Source of the DNA: a virus
IMG/VR virus record: IMGVR_UViG_3300035670_000711
Coordinates: 1 to 35,923 of that record
Length of the DNA stretch: 35,923 nt
Strand: one strand, 5' to 3'
Below, one piece after another: positions 6,654 to 15,385 of this stretch (positions are counted from its first letter, which is position 1; each line of letters opens with the position of its first letter). The position numbers and the translations under genes were made by a program. The notes beneath the pieces were generated by a model. That model worked only from the letters and a program-made list of their open reading frames with translations, ran no database searches and was not told where the DNA came from.

Positions 6654-7066
6654 GCCGTTGGCTTGGGGGGAATAGGGGGATGAGGCTGCTGTTCGTCCCC
6701 GACAATCGTACTAACAGCTTTCGTCAGCAACGGACTGACCACGCCCCACACCATATCATCAATTGGCGTTTTGCTGCTATATACCATACTATTGACCCGT
6801 TGATCGATCGTATCATTGATCTCTTGTAAAAAGCCTGCCGGGATCATATCCCGCACAGCTTCCAGATTCGCACCAAGCCTGTTCAGCAACATGACCACCA
6901 TCCCCATCAGGATGATACATGCCACGCCAAGCACCACCACAGCGATGCTCAACATCGCCACCGGCGATTCCCCCACATCCACCGGCAGCGCATCTTGTGC
7001 CAGCACCGGCATCGCCAGCAGCAGCAGCACCACGAAAACACTAACGATTTGTATCAGCTTCATCAT
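6650..7066 (-). CDS. Small exported/membrane protein, holin candidate
   Basis: This 138-residue protein starts at ATG 7066 with AGGAG six bases upstream. Residues 1-24 look like a signal peptide or signal anchor (KLIQIVSVFVVLLLLAMP then VLAQDA). A second hydrophobic segment covers about 36-62 (MLSIAVVVLGVACIILMG). The rest is a soluble helical tail ending in PPIPPKPTA. Two membrane segments at the end of a phage late operon fit a holin or spanin-like lysis protein, but no family motif confirms this. It overlaps the coiled-coil gene by 26 bases and is coupled to the 27-residue ORF. Confidence 0.75.
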   Translation of the reverse strand: MMKLIQIVSVFVVLLLLAMPVLAQDALPVDVGESPVAMLSIAVVVLGVACIILMGMVVMLLNRLGANLEAVRDMIPAGFLQEINDTIDQRVNSMVYSSKTPIDDMVWGVVSPLLTKAVSTIVGDEQQPHPPIPPKPTA

Positions 7067-7709
7067 TCTTCGCTCCTAATTCCGTCTGCAACCGTGCGAT
7101 TTCAACATCCTTTGCAACAATTTGCGCTTCCAGCTCGCGGATGCGTTTTTCGTAGCTGTCGCGCATAGTTTCCATGCTCTTGCGGATCGTTTCCGTCTCT
7201 TGGCTGATCCGCTCCATTCGCGCCTGCAACGTTTCAACAGTCGCCTGCGCTTCTGCCTTCTGCTGCTCCAGACGTATCTTCTCGGCGATCGTCGCCTCCA
7301 GCTTGATCTGTATGTCCTTCATCTCGGATTGCAGGCTCTCGATCTGCTCTGTCAGATCCGCTATCCGCTGATCGCTATCCGATCTCATCGTCTCTAAAGC
7401 AGCCTTATTCTCGGTATCCTGCTTGATAATCTTCTCGCGCAGCTCGTTGCTGCTGGATCGCTCCGCATCAAGCTGCACCTGCAATGCCCGCAGCCGCTCA
7501 TCGGCTCTCCCCCGTGCTTCCGCTTGTGCAGAAATGAAATCCATCTGCCACTTCATCACATCCTGCACCTGTGCTTGCGCCTGCACCGCCACGCTCAGCG
7601 CCTTGTTTCCCGTGCCATATCGCGCAATCAATACCTGCACCACAGCGATCAGCATCGCAGGAACTGCCAGCAGCAGCGCATAATACTGTACATTCATTCC
7701 TTCTGGCAT
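7041..7709 (-). CDS. Membrane-anchored coiled-coil protein
   Basis: The 222-residue product starts at ATG 7709 with GGAGG four bases upstream. The frame is open to 7982, but that extension shadows the upstream gene. One membrane helix lies at about residues 8-29 (YYALLLAVPAMLIAVVQVLIA). A long heptad-rich coiled coil then runs from about 45 to 215 (DLTEQIESLQSEMKDIQIKL, IRELEAQIVAKDVEIARL). This N-in anchor plus rod resembles spanin-like or membrane-tethering proteins. It sits between tail-fibre genes and the holin candidate, so a lysis or envelope role is plausible but unproven. About 100 bases upstream of the start hold no convincing gene. Confidence 0.78.
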   Translation of the reverse strand: MPEGMNVQYYALLLAVPAMLIAVVQVLIARYGTGNKALSVAVQAQAQVQDVMKWQMDFISAQAEARGRADERLRALQVQLDAERSSSNELREKIIKQDTENKAALETMRSDSDQRIADLTEQIESLQSEMKDIQIKLEATIAEKIRLEQQKAEAQATVETLQARMERISQETETIRKSMETMRDSYEKRIRELEAQIVAKDVEIARLQTELGAKNDEADTNR

Positions 7710-7810
7710 ATATCCTCCCATCGCACCTAGCGCAGGAATCCGGGCATCCCGATAATCCTGTTTATCACAATTGCCATCAGCATACCCGCACGCGCTCTGT
7801 ACATCGGCAA

Positions 7811-8140
7811 TTACCGCAGCAGCAACTTCTCCAGCGCAATCACACGCTCCGCCAGTTCCTGCACAATTTCGCGCAATTGCGGCATCGTCGCCGCGGCGTT
7901 CGCGTTGATCGGTCGTCCCTGATCCTGTTTCGCCACAAAATAAAGCTGGCGCTCTTCCGATGCCACTTCCCCGGCACGCCAATATGCTATCAGGCTGCTC
8001 TCATCGACCGCCAGCACACTGTCAATCGCCAGCCGCACCCGTGCCTCCTTCACAAGCCCTTCATGCAACACCAGCACATCAACCATCTTGTGCGACATAC
8101 TCGTCGCTTGCTCGCTCAAAATCAAAAATTTAGCCATCAT
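7811..8140 (-). CDS. Hypothetical late protein, 109 residues
   Basis: It starts at ATG 8140, overlapping the upstream adhesin stop as ATGA; ATG 8137 is equally possible. The N-terminal half looks like a compact alpha/beta fold (KFLILSEQATSM, VDVLVLHEGLVKEARVRLA). The last 25 residues form an amphipathic helix (LREIVQELAERVIALEKLLLR) of the type that mediates trimerisation. The position after the adhesin suggests a fibre-associated, baseplate or lysis-accessory protein. No family is recognised. Confidence 0.75.
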   Translation of the reverse strand: MMAKFLILSEQATSMSHKMVDVLVLHEGLVKEARVRLAIDSVLAVDESSLIAYWRAGEVASEERQLYFVAKQDQGRPINANAAATMPQLREIVQELAERVIALEKLLLR

Positions 8141-9867
8141 GGAAGCTCCACCACTACCGTCAAATCTTCAAATCCCGCATCACGCAGGCACTTAAACGTC
8201 GTCTTTGTGGCTAGATCCGCGCCCGCTCCATCGCCATATCGATTGACCACATCCGCATACGTGCTGCTCCACCAGTCCACGCTCACCCGGCTCGGATGCG
8301 TCACACCAGGCGCAATCACGCTGAATACCGCGTCTTTGCTTTCTGCGCTCCATGTCCCTGATGCCTCATATTTCATTTCCCCATTTGAATACGAAGGCGT
8401 CGATCCATCAGCCCCCCACTGCACATAATCCGTATTGCTCTGCGCTCTAGATGTGCTCAGCACGAGCCAATACGTAGTGCTGCCCGTCAGTTCAAAGTCC
8501 GTCGCAAAATTGAACACAACAGCCGCATAGCTTGTTGTCAGGCTGCTTTCCGCAACCGTTACAGTCGCGTTTGCATTCACGAGTGTACCCGATGGCGATC
8601 CCACATTGTTTGTCTCAATGCGTAGCGTCAACGTGCCTGCCGGAGCACCAACTTCACGCAACCACAACGTTACACGATCAACTGTCGCCGTACTAGCAAT
8701 CGTAAAGCTCTGCGCCAGCTTGTCCGTGCTTGGATTTGTTGTTTGAACGCTAATCTCAATTTCCAGATCTGTTCCTGTACTCCACGTCGTGCCGCCATCT
8801 GATGATGTCTTTTGCTGCCCGTCGGCATAGCTGGCAGTTGATCCCTTTCTCCATTGGTAATAGTTTCCGCTGGTTTGTGTTTGCGTGAATAGCACCAGCC
8901 AATAGGTAGTCCCCGAAGTCAAACTCGGACCATCCGTTACATTCACGGTGTTCTCAGCCGATGCCGATACTGCAACCGGTCCGCCAGATTTCAGCGTAGT
9001 ACCAGGATTGCCTGCATTATCCGAACGGATCTGCCAGCTGATACCACCTGTCGGCGTGCCGACATTTGCATTCAATGTGAATTTGAATTGCGTAAGCGTG
9101 CCCGTGGCGCTCACAATGAATGATTGTGCATTTCGATAAGAAGTCCCGCTCAAATTGCCGATAGCAGCATTTTGACCGCTCACATTCACATCTAATATGC
9201 TAGTAGTGGTCGATGGTCCCCGCAGCACAACATTGGAATCCTGGTTACTGCTGGCATATCCTGCCAGCTCTGTGCCAGCATCAGATTCCGTGATATACGC
9301 CCACACATTTCTCAGGAATCCTCGATTATCGGCATGGTGCGCCACCGTCACCGTCTCATTGTCGCTCGCCACAATCCGCTTCTGATACTGAATTGGTCTC
9401 GGTGCCACCAGCACCAGATCAGTATCCAGCGCATACCCCATCGGCATAATTGCAATCTGATTGCCATCCAATGCCGGAACCGGGCGCGTCTGCGTGATCG
9501 ATCCGGCAGTCGTCCCAACGTAGACCTCTGCCATCGTCGTCAACCCGCTGAACCCGTCCATAATGCCCCTTATCACAAGCGTCGCCTGCGTGTTGATCAG
9601 CACCGCCCCGTCAACAAAGCCGCGAATTACACCAGCACGCGCCGGGCTTGTGTCACTATCCAGCAGATAGATTTTGCCATCACTCGGATTGATATACGCC
9701 GGTGCGCGATCGCTCAGCCCCTCTCCAGCGAGCGCAGATAAGGTACTATTGCCACTTACGCTCCCTATGTTGTAGATCGCCGCATCCAGATCGCTAAATC
9801 TGGTATTCAGCGCCAGCAGCGATGCAGCATCCGCGCTGCTCAACGGGCTATGATAATAAGTCGTCAT
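8137..9867 (-). CDS. Tail adhesin with two tandem beta-sandwich domains
   Basis: This 576-residue protein is probably the host-recognition protein of the tail tip. The N-terminal 220 residues resemble a tail-fibre attachment region (helical start with ADAASLLALNTRFSDLDAA, then DGKIYLLDSD). Two related domains follow, at about 250-385 and 390-520. Each begins QSF(I/T)...T, contains SGTTYWLVL or GSTTYWLVL, then a YYQW or YVQW stretch and SYADG or SYSNG. This matches the 'choice-of-anchor R' type jelly-roll seen in surface proteins. The C-terminal 55 residues are different (RVSVDWWSSTYADVVNRYG). The ATG at 9867 follows the upstream stop as TGAGATG. Confidence 0.8.
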   Translation of the reverse strand: MTTYYHSPLSSADAASLLALNTRFSDLDAAIYNIGSVSGNSTLSALAGEGLSDRAPAYINPSDGKIYLLDSDTSPARAGVIRGFVDGAVLINTQATLVIRGIMDGFSGLTTMAEVYVGTTAGSITQTRPVPALDGNQIAIMPMGYALDTDLVLVAPRPIQYQKRIVASDNETVTVAHHADNRGFLRNVWAYITESDAGTELAGYASSNQDSNVVLRGPSTTTSILDVNVSGQNAAIGNLSGTSYRNAQSFIVSATGTLTQFKFTLNANVGTPTGGISWQIRSDNAGNPGTTLKSGGPVAVSASAENTVNVTDGPSLTSGTTYWLVLFTQTQTSGNYYQWRKGSTASYADGQQKTSSDGGTTWSTGTDLEIEISVQTTNPSTDKLAQSFTIASTATVDRVTLWLREVGAPAGTLTLRIETNNVGSPSGTLVNANATVTVAESSLTTSYAAVVFNFATDFELTGSTTYWLVLSTSRAQSNTDYVQWGADGSTPSYSNGEMKYEASGTWSAESKDAVFSVIAPGVTHPSRVSVDWWSSTYADVVNRYGDGAGADLATKTTFKCLRDAGFEDLTVVVELP

Positions 9868-9868
9868 C

Positions 9869-11725
9869 TCACAACCTCACCTTGCTAATATCCACATCTA
9901 CCCAGATCACCACACTCAGATCGCCCCGCCCCGCTCCGCAATTGATGAGCATCGTATGCCAGCCGCGGAAGCCTCCGCTTTTGCCAAGCACCGCATCCGT
10001 AATATCAATCTCCCATTCCGTCGCCGTGCTCCCACTCGCGAATACTCCCTCAGCCACCGCCACCCCGTTCACATTGATCGCAAGATCTTCCGGCAGTTGA
10101 TTGTCCCGCGTCACGCTACCAAATGTAATCGTATGCGTGTGCGCATCGGACGCGCTGAACGTATATAAATCTCCGATCGGTCCCGTTACCGGGATTTCCG
10201 GAAGATAAATCCCGTAAGCATAGCCACCCCCGCTTGCATTTTGTGCCAGATAATAGGCTCTCCAGCTCGTTGTGTTGGCAGGATCGGAATAGCTCAGCGT
10301 ATCCGCCCGCGTCGCTACCAGATGCCGATGGCTGCCCCCGGAACTCGCAACTCCGTTCACCGCTGTCCACGAATCGCGGATGATATACGCCTTCGCGCTG
10401 TTCAGCCGCAGCACATTGTCAAAAATCGGAAAACGGAATTCCACCGCTGTACTGGTATCAATCGGCTGCTGAAACGGTCCCCACGGGAACGAAGTCGGAT
10501 ATGGCTGCACATCCACCTTCTGCACCTGGATCGCATCCATCATTCCCACCACCACACCCGCAGCATCCTGCCGGTAGCGATCAATGTTTGACACTTCCAG
10601 ATTCAATGCCACCCCATTCAGCCCTACGCGCTCATCAGCTTTCATCACCCAGTAATCCGCATCGATCTCGCGGTACTTGTACGGCAACCCGTTCTTGTTC
10701 GTCATGCCCACATAGCGGATCCGCAGCTTGTCACCCGGACGAATCGTCTGCCGCACATTCCGCACCGTCAGGCTCAAAACCTCTTGCGGGAACGCATACC
10801 GATCCAGCTTGGCTTTAATCGCATCGGCAGCCGCGTCCGCTGCCCATTGCATGGCAGAATCTGTTGTGTCCACCGGCACAATCCGCTTCGCATCCACCCG
10901 CCGCTCAATCTGCCCGTAAAACGCAATCGACCCGGCATCCGCGATGAAATAGTGCGTCCTGCCATATAGCTCAATCGAATCGACGAAATTGCGCGTAGAT
11001 AGCCCCAGATCAATCGCGGCATCCCCATCTCCCCCGGCAAATCCTAGCGCCCAATTAAAGATGTTCCCGCTTTCCGTGACTACGCTGATCCGCTCCATTA
11101 GCATCAGATCATCGCTCATCGTGTGGATCTCGCCGCCATCACCCTCGACATATTCCACCCAGGCATCTGCCGTCGTACCAAATACCCCCACCTCAATCTC
11201 ATTGGCAGATACGCCCGCCCGCAGATGCACGCCCTTCGTCTCGGCAATTACTTGCAGCGCCCGCAGCACACTATCCCCATTGAACGGCACGCTGATATAT
11301 TCGCTGCTCAATGACCCGTCAAACATCGCCGTCCAACCCGCCAGCGCCGCCAGATTCGTGATTACGCTCTCTACCGTCTGATTGACATACGTCAGCCCCG
11401 GCAGCGTGATCTTATTCGCCAGCGATACCATCACACTCCGCCCGCCAATGCTAATCGACGACGATTGGCTGTCCACCTTTGACTCATTCTCGATCACAAA
11501 CGCGCCGATCCGCCGCGCAGCAAATCCCGTCTCATGCACCCAGATCTCACACACCCGCCGCGGTTCCAGCAGCGTCAGCACACGCGGATCAATCCCGATC
11601 AGCTCTGCGTTCCCGTCCCCCGTCTCATCAAGCGCCCGGCTGAATGCTGCCGATTTCACAAAGATCGGTCCATCTCCCAGACGAACGGTATAGGTCGGGT
11701 CGTACACCTCAATCCATGCCAGCAT
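9869..11725 (-). CDS. Tail hub / tail-associated protein with HxH fibre motifs
   Basis: The 618-residue product starts at ATG 11725 behind AAGGGGTG. Its position after the distal tail protein and its N-terminal beta-rich hub region (WIEVYDPTYTVRLGDGP, then VFGTTADAWVEYVEGD) fit a siphovirus Tal/baseplate hub. The central part carries RPGDKLRIRYVG, typical of hub OB-like domains. The C-terminal third is fibre-like and has His motifs SHRH and HTHT, as in metal-binding phage fibres whose HxH motifs bind iron at the trimer axis. No peptidase or muralytic domain is visible. A palindromic host-like repeat lies 28 bases upstream of the start. Confidence 0.8.
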   Translation of the reverse strand: MLAWIEVYDPTYTVRLGDGPIFVKSAAFSRALDETGDGNAELIGIDPRVLTLLEPRRVCEIWVHETGFAARRIGAFVIENESKVDSQSSSISIGGRSVMVSLANKITLPGLTYVNQTVESVITNLAALAGWTAMFDGSLSSEYISVPFNGDSVLRALQVIAETKGVHLRAGVSANEIEVGVFGTTADAWVEYVEGDGGEIHTMSDDLMLMERISVVTESGNIFNWALGFAGGDGDAAIDLGLSTRNFVDSIELYGRTHYFIADAGSIAFYGQIERRVDAKRIVPVDTTDSAMQWAADAAADAIKAKLDRYAFPQEVLSLTVRNVRQTIRPGDKLRIRYVGMTNKNGLPYKYREIDADYWVMKADERVGLNGVALNLEVSNIDRYRQDAAGVVVGMMDAIQVQKVDVQPYPTSFPWGPFQQPIDTSTAVEFRFPIFDNVLRLNSAKAYIIRDSWTAVNGVASSGGSHRHLVATRADTLSYSDPANTTSWRAYYLAQNASGGGYAYGIYLPEIPVTGPIGDLYTFSASDAHTHTITFGSVTRDNQLPEDLAINVNGVAVAEGVFASGSTATEWEIDITDAVLGKSGGFRGWHTMLINCGAGRGDLSVVIWVDVDISKVRL

Positions 11726-11752
11726 GAAACACCCCTTATTTTCATCTCACTC

Positions 11753-11777
11753 GTAGGGGCATGGCGTGCCATGCCCT
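11753..11777. repeat. Palindromic host-like repeat, type B
   Basis: GTAGGGGCATGGC...GCCATGCCC forms a near-perfect hairpin in the 76-base gap between the distal tail and hub genes. Copies occur at 5529, 30506 and 30575. Confidence 0.75.
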
Positions 11778-11801
11778 GCGTGTCATTTCCGTGACGGAGG
11801 A

Positions 11802-12680
11802 TCAATAATATGTATCCCAGCAATCGACCGTCAGCAGCGCATCCCCGCCTGTGAAAGTGCCGCTAATTTCCAGCGTGATCGTGCCCGGTGGGATCTGTAG
11901 CCACGCACCACTAGCCGCCTGTAATTTGCTATACGCCGGTTCTGCGATCAGATTCTTGATCGTGCTGTGATCCCGCGCATCGATCTCCACCACATCATTC
12001 GCGCCGAGCGTATCCGCATAGCGCAGCTGATCCACAATCTGCCCCGCCTCATTGCGCCGAATAATCGTCGGATTCACCACCGATACACCCGTCGGGATAT
12101 CCCATCGCACGAAAGCCCCCGCCGTTGCGTTTCCGGCATTTGTGATCGTCACCGTATCGCCATCGCCCACCGCCGTCTGATCCACCTTCGGCACACTCAG
12201 CGCCAGCCCATCATCCAGCACCCACGCATCCTCGAAAAAAAGCATGTCAGGCTTCCCATACCACCTCGACTTTGGGCAGTTCCAGCTAATCTGCACATTC
12301 TGCCAGATATAGCTCAGATCATCGTCGCGCTGCGGCATCTGGATATTGGTCACAGTCGCCCACGTCCACACCTGCACCCCGTCACCGTACGTCTTGAACA
12401 GCCGCGCCTCGCCCCAATCCAGCATCTCCATAATTGCTCGCCGCTTGCCAGCCATATCCGCGTGCGTGCCATCCGCCTCTAGCAGAAAATTCGCCTGCAC
12501 CGTGCCAATCGCCGACCGCGCCCGATCCCGCCCATCCAGATTGAAGCCACCATCCAGCCCGATCAAGCGCGTAGCATTCGTCAGCGCGTCCCCGAACCCG
12601 CTCGGCAGCGATACGCGCAGCAGCCCCGTCAGATCATAGCTATTCGCGCCATTCCCGAATTTTGTCAGCCTGTCGTCCAT
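11802..12680 (-). CDS. Distal tail protein (Dit-like)
   Basis: The 292-residue protein starts at ATG 12680, overlapping the tape-measure stop by one base (TGATG). The order tape measure, then this protein, then hub is that of Dit in siphoviruses. The N-terminal region (ANSYDLTGLLRVSLPSGFG... FNLDGRDR) with a following beta-sandwich (ALSVPKVDQTAVGDGDTVTI, GTITLEISGTFTGG) agrees with the Dit N-terminal ring and a C-terminal galectin-like domain. Dit caps the tail tube and organises the baseplate. The assignment is by position and architecture, with no diagnostic motif. Confidence 0.8.
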   Translation of the reverse strand: MDDRLTKFGNGANSYDLTGLLRVSLPSGFGDALTNATRLIGLDGGFNLDGRDRARSAIGTVQANFLLEADGTHADMAGKRRAIMEMLDWGEARLFKTYGDGVQVWTWATVTNIQMPQRDDDLSYIWQNVQISWNCPKSRWYGKPDMLFFEDAWVLDDGLALSVPKVDQTAVGDGDTVTITNAGNATAGAFVRWDIPTGVSVVNPTIIRRNEAGQIVDQLRYADTLGANDVVEIDARDHSTIKNLIAEPAYSKLQAASGAWLQIPPGTITLEISGTFTGGDALLTVDCWDTYY

Positions 12681-15031
12681 CACACACCCTCTGCATAGCC
12701 GCTGTTCCGCAGCTTGTTGATAAACGCATCCCCGAACGCATTCCCCAGCGCAGCCGCTTCCTGGCTATTCGCCGCCGTGATGCTCTCAATGCTGATCTGG
12801 TACGTGCTGCCGCCCATTGCACCCCCGGCATTCGGGTAGAATGTCCCCGCGCTATCCGGCACAAATAATTCAGGCTGCGCCCCGGCACCAATCAGATACG
12901 GCACCCCCGGATTACCCCGTCCGCCACTATCCCGCGTCTCCACCATGCCCGGTGCATTCAAATCCGCCTGCCCGCTCAATCCCAGGAAATCACGCACCCC
13001 GTTAATGGCGTCGTTCACAATATCCAAAAATCCGCCAAACACACCGATAATGCCATTTATCGCATCCGTCACCGGTCCCTCGATGAAATTCTTGATAGCC
13101 GGCAGCGCATCCACCATGAACCAGTTGTACAGCGCTTCCAGATGCGGAGACACCAACCGCCAGATGTCACTGAATAGCCCGATCAAGCTGTTGATGACCG
13201 GGAATACGCTCGTCTCCAGAAAACTGATCACGCCTGGCAAGAATGTCACCACAAACCACTCATAAAGACTCGTCAGATAAGGCTGCACATCCGTCCAGAT
13301 GCGCCCGATCCAATCAATCAGCGTCTGAATCCCCGGCAGCACCGTATCCGTGATGAAGCTCATCACCGCAGGCAGCGCCGTCACCGTGAACCAATCCCAT
13401 AGCGCCTGAAGCTGTGGCTGTGTCAGATGCCACAATTCATTCAGCCAATTCACAAACCGCAGCAGGATCGGATACACGCTGTCTTCCAGGATGCTCACAA
13501 TTGCCGGCAGCGCATCCACCATAAACCAATTCGCCAGCATCTCCAGCGCCGGTCGCACTTCTGCCCAGATACTTCCCAATAGCCCGATGAACCCGTCGAT
13601 TGCGCTGGAAGCAGCCCCCACGATGAAATCAACCACCGGTTGCAGCGTCGCCCGCATCCCGCCAAAGTCCGTCGCCCACGCCACCGCCAGCGCAGCAATT
13701 GCTGCCATCACCAACCCGATCGGAGACATCAGCAGCGCCAGCGCACCCCCCAGCGCACCTACCACGCCTCCCAATGCCGTGATCGCTGTTCCCGCCACCA
13801 CCAGCACCGGACCCAGTAGCGTCAGCCCTGCCAGCACTGCCACAATTCCGGCGGATAACTCCGGATTCGCAATCATCCATTCCGTCAGCGAGTTCACCAC
13901 ATCCGCGATCAAGTTCACTAGCGGCGTCAAATACTGATCCATCAGCGGTTGCAATGCGGTCACCTGTAGCAGCTCCAGCGATCCCTGCAAAAACGATAGC
14001 CCGCCGCTGAATGTCTCCAGCTTGCTCGCCGCGATATCCTGCACCGATGCCTGCCCCTGCATCGATTCCGCCATCGCGCCAAATCCATCACTCGCCAGCA
14101 GAGCCGATAACCCAAGCTGCCCGTATGAGCCGGCAAGCGTCGTAATCGTCTCGTTACGCTCCGATTCCGACATGCCCGCCATCGAGCGATTCAGATCCCG
14201 GATTACATCATTCAGCGGGCGCATATTCCCGCGTGCGTCATACATGCTGATGCCCAGATCATCCCACAATTCGCGCACATCATCCGTTGGGCGCGTCATA
14301 TTATTCAGCATCGAACGCAGCTGCGTTCCCGCCTCCGCTCCCTTGATCCCGTTTTCGCTGAAGACCGCCAGCACCGCCGCCGTATCATCGACATTCAGCC
14401 CCATGTTTCGCGCCATCGGTCCCACGTTGGCAAATCCCTGCACCAGATCTTCCATCGTCGCCGACGACGATCCACTCGCAGCAGCCAGCGCCTGCATCAC
14501 AGCACCGGATTGATCCGCCTCCAACCCGAACGCCGCCATGATGTCCGTCAGCGCGTCTGCCGTCGTGCCCAGTTCCATCCCCGATGCCGATGCACCCTGA
14601 ATCACGCTGTCAATCTGGAGCATTGCCTCTTCCACACTGCTGCCGGATGTCAAAAGTTGCAGGAACGCATCCGCCACCTCTGTCGGTCCGTATTGCGAAG
14701 ACAGCGATAGATCGCGTGTTTTTTCTTCCACCATCGCAATCTGCTCGGCAGATAGCCCCGCCCTAACCTCGATCTCCTTCAGCGCGTCCTCATACTGACT
14801 TGCCGTCCGGATGCCCGTCGCAAAGAAGCCCGCCAGCGGAGCCGTCGCCACCGTAATCGCGCTCCCCGCATTGCTCATCGCGCTGCCCACCGCGCTGATG
14901 CTATTCCCGATTCGTGATAGTGCCGCATCAAACGACTGCGTTGCGCCATCTAGCGCCCGGTCGATATTGTCGTTGATCTCAATGGATCCGTATGCAGAGC
15001 CTAGATTGACCCCGCCGCGTGGAGTCGTCAT
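12680..15031 (-). CDS. Tape measure protein, TP901-like core with four 45-residue repeats
   Basis: At 783 residues this is the largest protein. It sets tail length and occupies the tube lumen. The start ATG 15031 has GAGGTG upstream; the longer frame to 15079 runs into a hairpin. Residues 65-360 match the TP901 core style (ATGIRTASQYEDALKEIEVR, ENGIKGAEAGTQLRSMLNNM). Hydrophobic segments at about 393-455 could interact with the host membrane. From about 487 to 665 a W-centred unit repeats four times at exactly 45-residue spacing (W489, W534, W579, W624), each followed by a (W/Y)xWF..(T/D)xLP pattern. By the usual 0.15 nm per residue, the tail should be about 115 nm. Confidence 0.93.
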   Translation of the reverse strand: MTTPRGGVNLGSAYGSIEINDNIDRALDGATQSFDAALSRIGNSISAVGSAMSNAGSAITVATAPLAGFFATGIRTASQYEDALKEIEVRAGLSAEQIAMVEEKTRDLSLSSQYGPTEVADAFLQLLTSGSSVEEAMLQIDSVIQGASASGMELGTTADALTDIMAAFGLEADQSGAVMQALAAASGSSSATMEDLVQGFANVGPMARNMGLNVDDTAAVLAVFSENGIKGAEAGTQLRSMLNNMTRPTDDVRELWDDLGISMYDARGNMRPLNDVIRDLNRSMAGMSESERNETITTLAGSYGQLGLSALLASDGFGAMAESMQGQASVQDIAASKLETFSGGLSFLQGSLELLQVTALQPLMDQYLTPLVNLIADVVNSLTEWMIANPELSAGIVAVLAGLTLLGPVLVVAGTAITALGGVVGALGGALALLMSPIGLVMAAIAALAVAWATDFGGMRATLQPVVDFIVGAASSAIDGFIGLLGSIWAEVRPALEMLANWFMVDALPAIVSILEDSVYPILLRFVNWLNELWHLTQPQLQALWDWFTVTALPAVMSFITDTVLPGIQTLIDWIGRIWTDVQPYLTSLYEWFVVTFLPGVISFLETSVFPVINSLIGLFSDIWRLVSPHLEALYNWFMVDALPAIKNFIEGPVTDAINGIIGVFGGFLDIVNDAINGVRDFLGLSGQADLNAPGMVETRDSGGRGNPGVPYLIGAGAQPELFVPDSAGTFYPNAGGAMGGSTYQISIESITAANSQEAAALGNAFGDAFINKLRNSGYAEGV

Positions 15032-15040
15032 ACCCACCTC

Positions 15041-15079
15041 AAATAAAAATGCTATCGACCTAATTCTGATCGATAGCAT
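15041..15079 (-). terminator. Terminator/attenuator between tail chaperone and tape measure
   Basis: A perfect 9-bp stem ATGCTATCG/CGATAGCAT (15049-15057 with 15071-15079) has a 13-base loop. Read leftward it is followed by TTTTTATTT. It lies just before the tape-measure ribosome site. It would reduce tape-measure and baseplate transcription relative to the tube protein. Confidence 0.75.
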
Positions 15080-15082
15080 CCC

Positions 15083-15385
15083 TCACTCAGGCAATTCGCG
15101 CCGCATTCCGGCAGCGCCTCCCATCAGCGCCAGCAACCCCGTCAGCGATTGTGAGCGCTTCCGCTCGCTGAAATCATCTGACAAAATCTGCTCCAGCTTA
15201 TAGCGCGGCTTCCCGCGATTCTGACCTTTCGTCTCGCGGGCTTCCAGCCACCGCTCCACCCACTTCCCAAAGATCAGCACTGCCTCATCGAAGATGTAGC
15301 ACAAATATTCGCAGTCCTCCGGAATCCCGAATAGCCTGCTAGGACGCTGCGACCACGCTTTCGCCTGGCTGTACAGATTCCACAT
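15083..15385 (-). CDS. Tail assembly chaperone, out-of-frame C-terminal extension
   Basis: This frame lies +1 (equivalently -2) relative to the chaperone gene that ends at 15339 and overlaps its end. It would supply an extension beginning near KAWSQRPSRLFG and ending GMRRELPE. Siphovirus chaperones are normally made as a short form and a frameshifted long form that binds the tape measure, and this pair sits directly upstream of the tape measure. Independent translation from the ATG at 15385 (100 residues) is also possible; its upstream sequence has only a weak ribosome site. Upstream of 15385 the same frame is a shadow of the chaperone gene. No family motif is recognised. Confidence 0.7.
   Translation of the reverse strand: MWNLYSQAKAWSQRPSRLFGIPEDCEYLCYIFDEAVLIFGKWVERWLEARETKGQNRGKPRYKLEQILSDDFSERKRSQSLTGLLALMGGAAGMRRELPE

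Noticed and set aside
7727-7804. A 25-codon ORF between the 109-residue gene and the coiled-coil gene
   Set aside because: No ribosome site and no overlap with its neighbours; it could be real but I cannot support it.
7710-7982. The long N-terminal extension of the coiled-coil ORF
   Set aside because: It shadows the upstream 109-residue gene, is Cys/Gly/Ala-rich nonsense in style, and a good ribosome site precedes ATG 7709.
12990-13570. CRISPR-like periodic repeats in the tape-measure gene
   Set aside because: The periodicity (135 bases) is at protein level, with diverged DNA, and no spacer-like structure.
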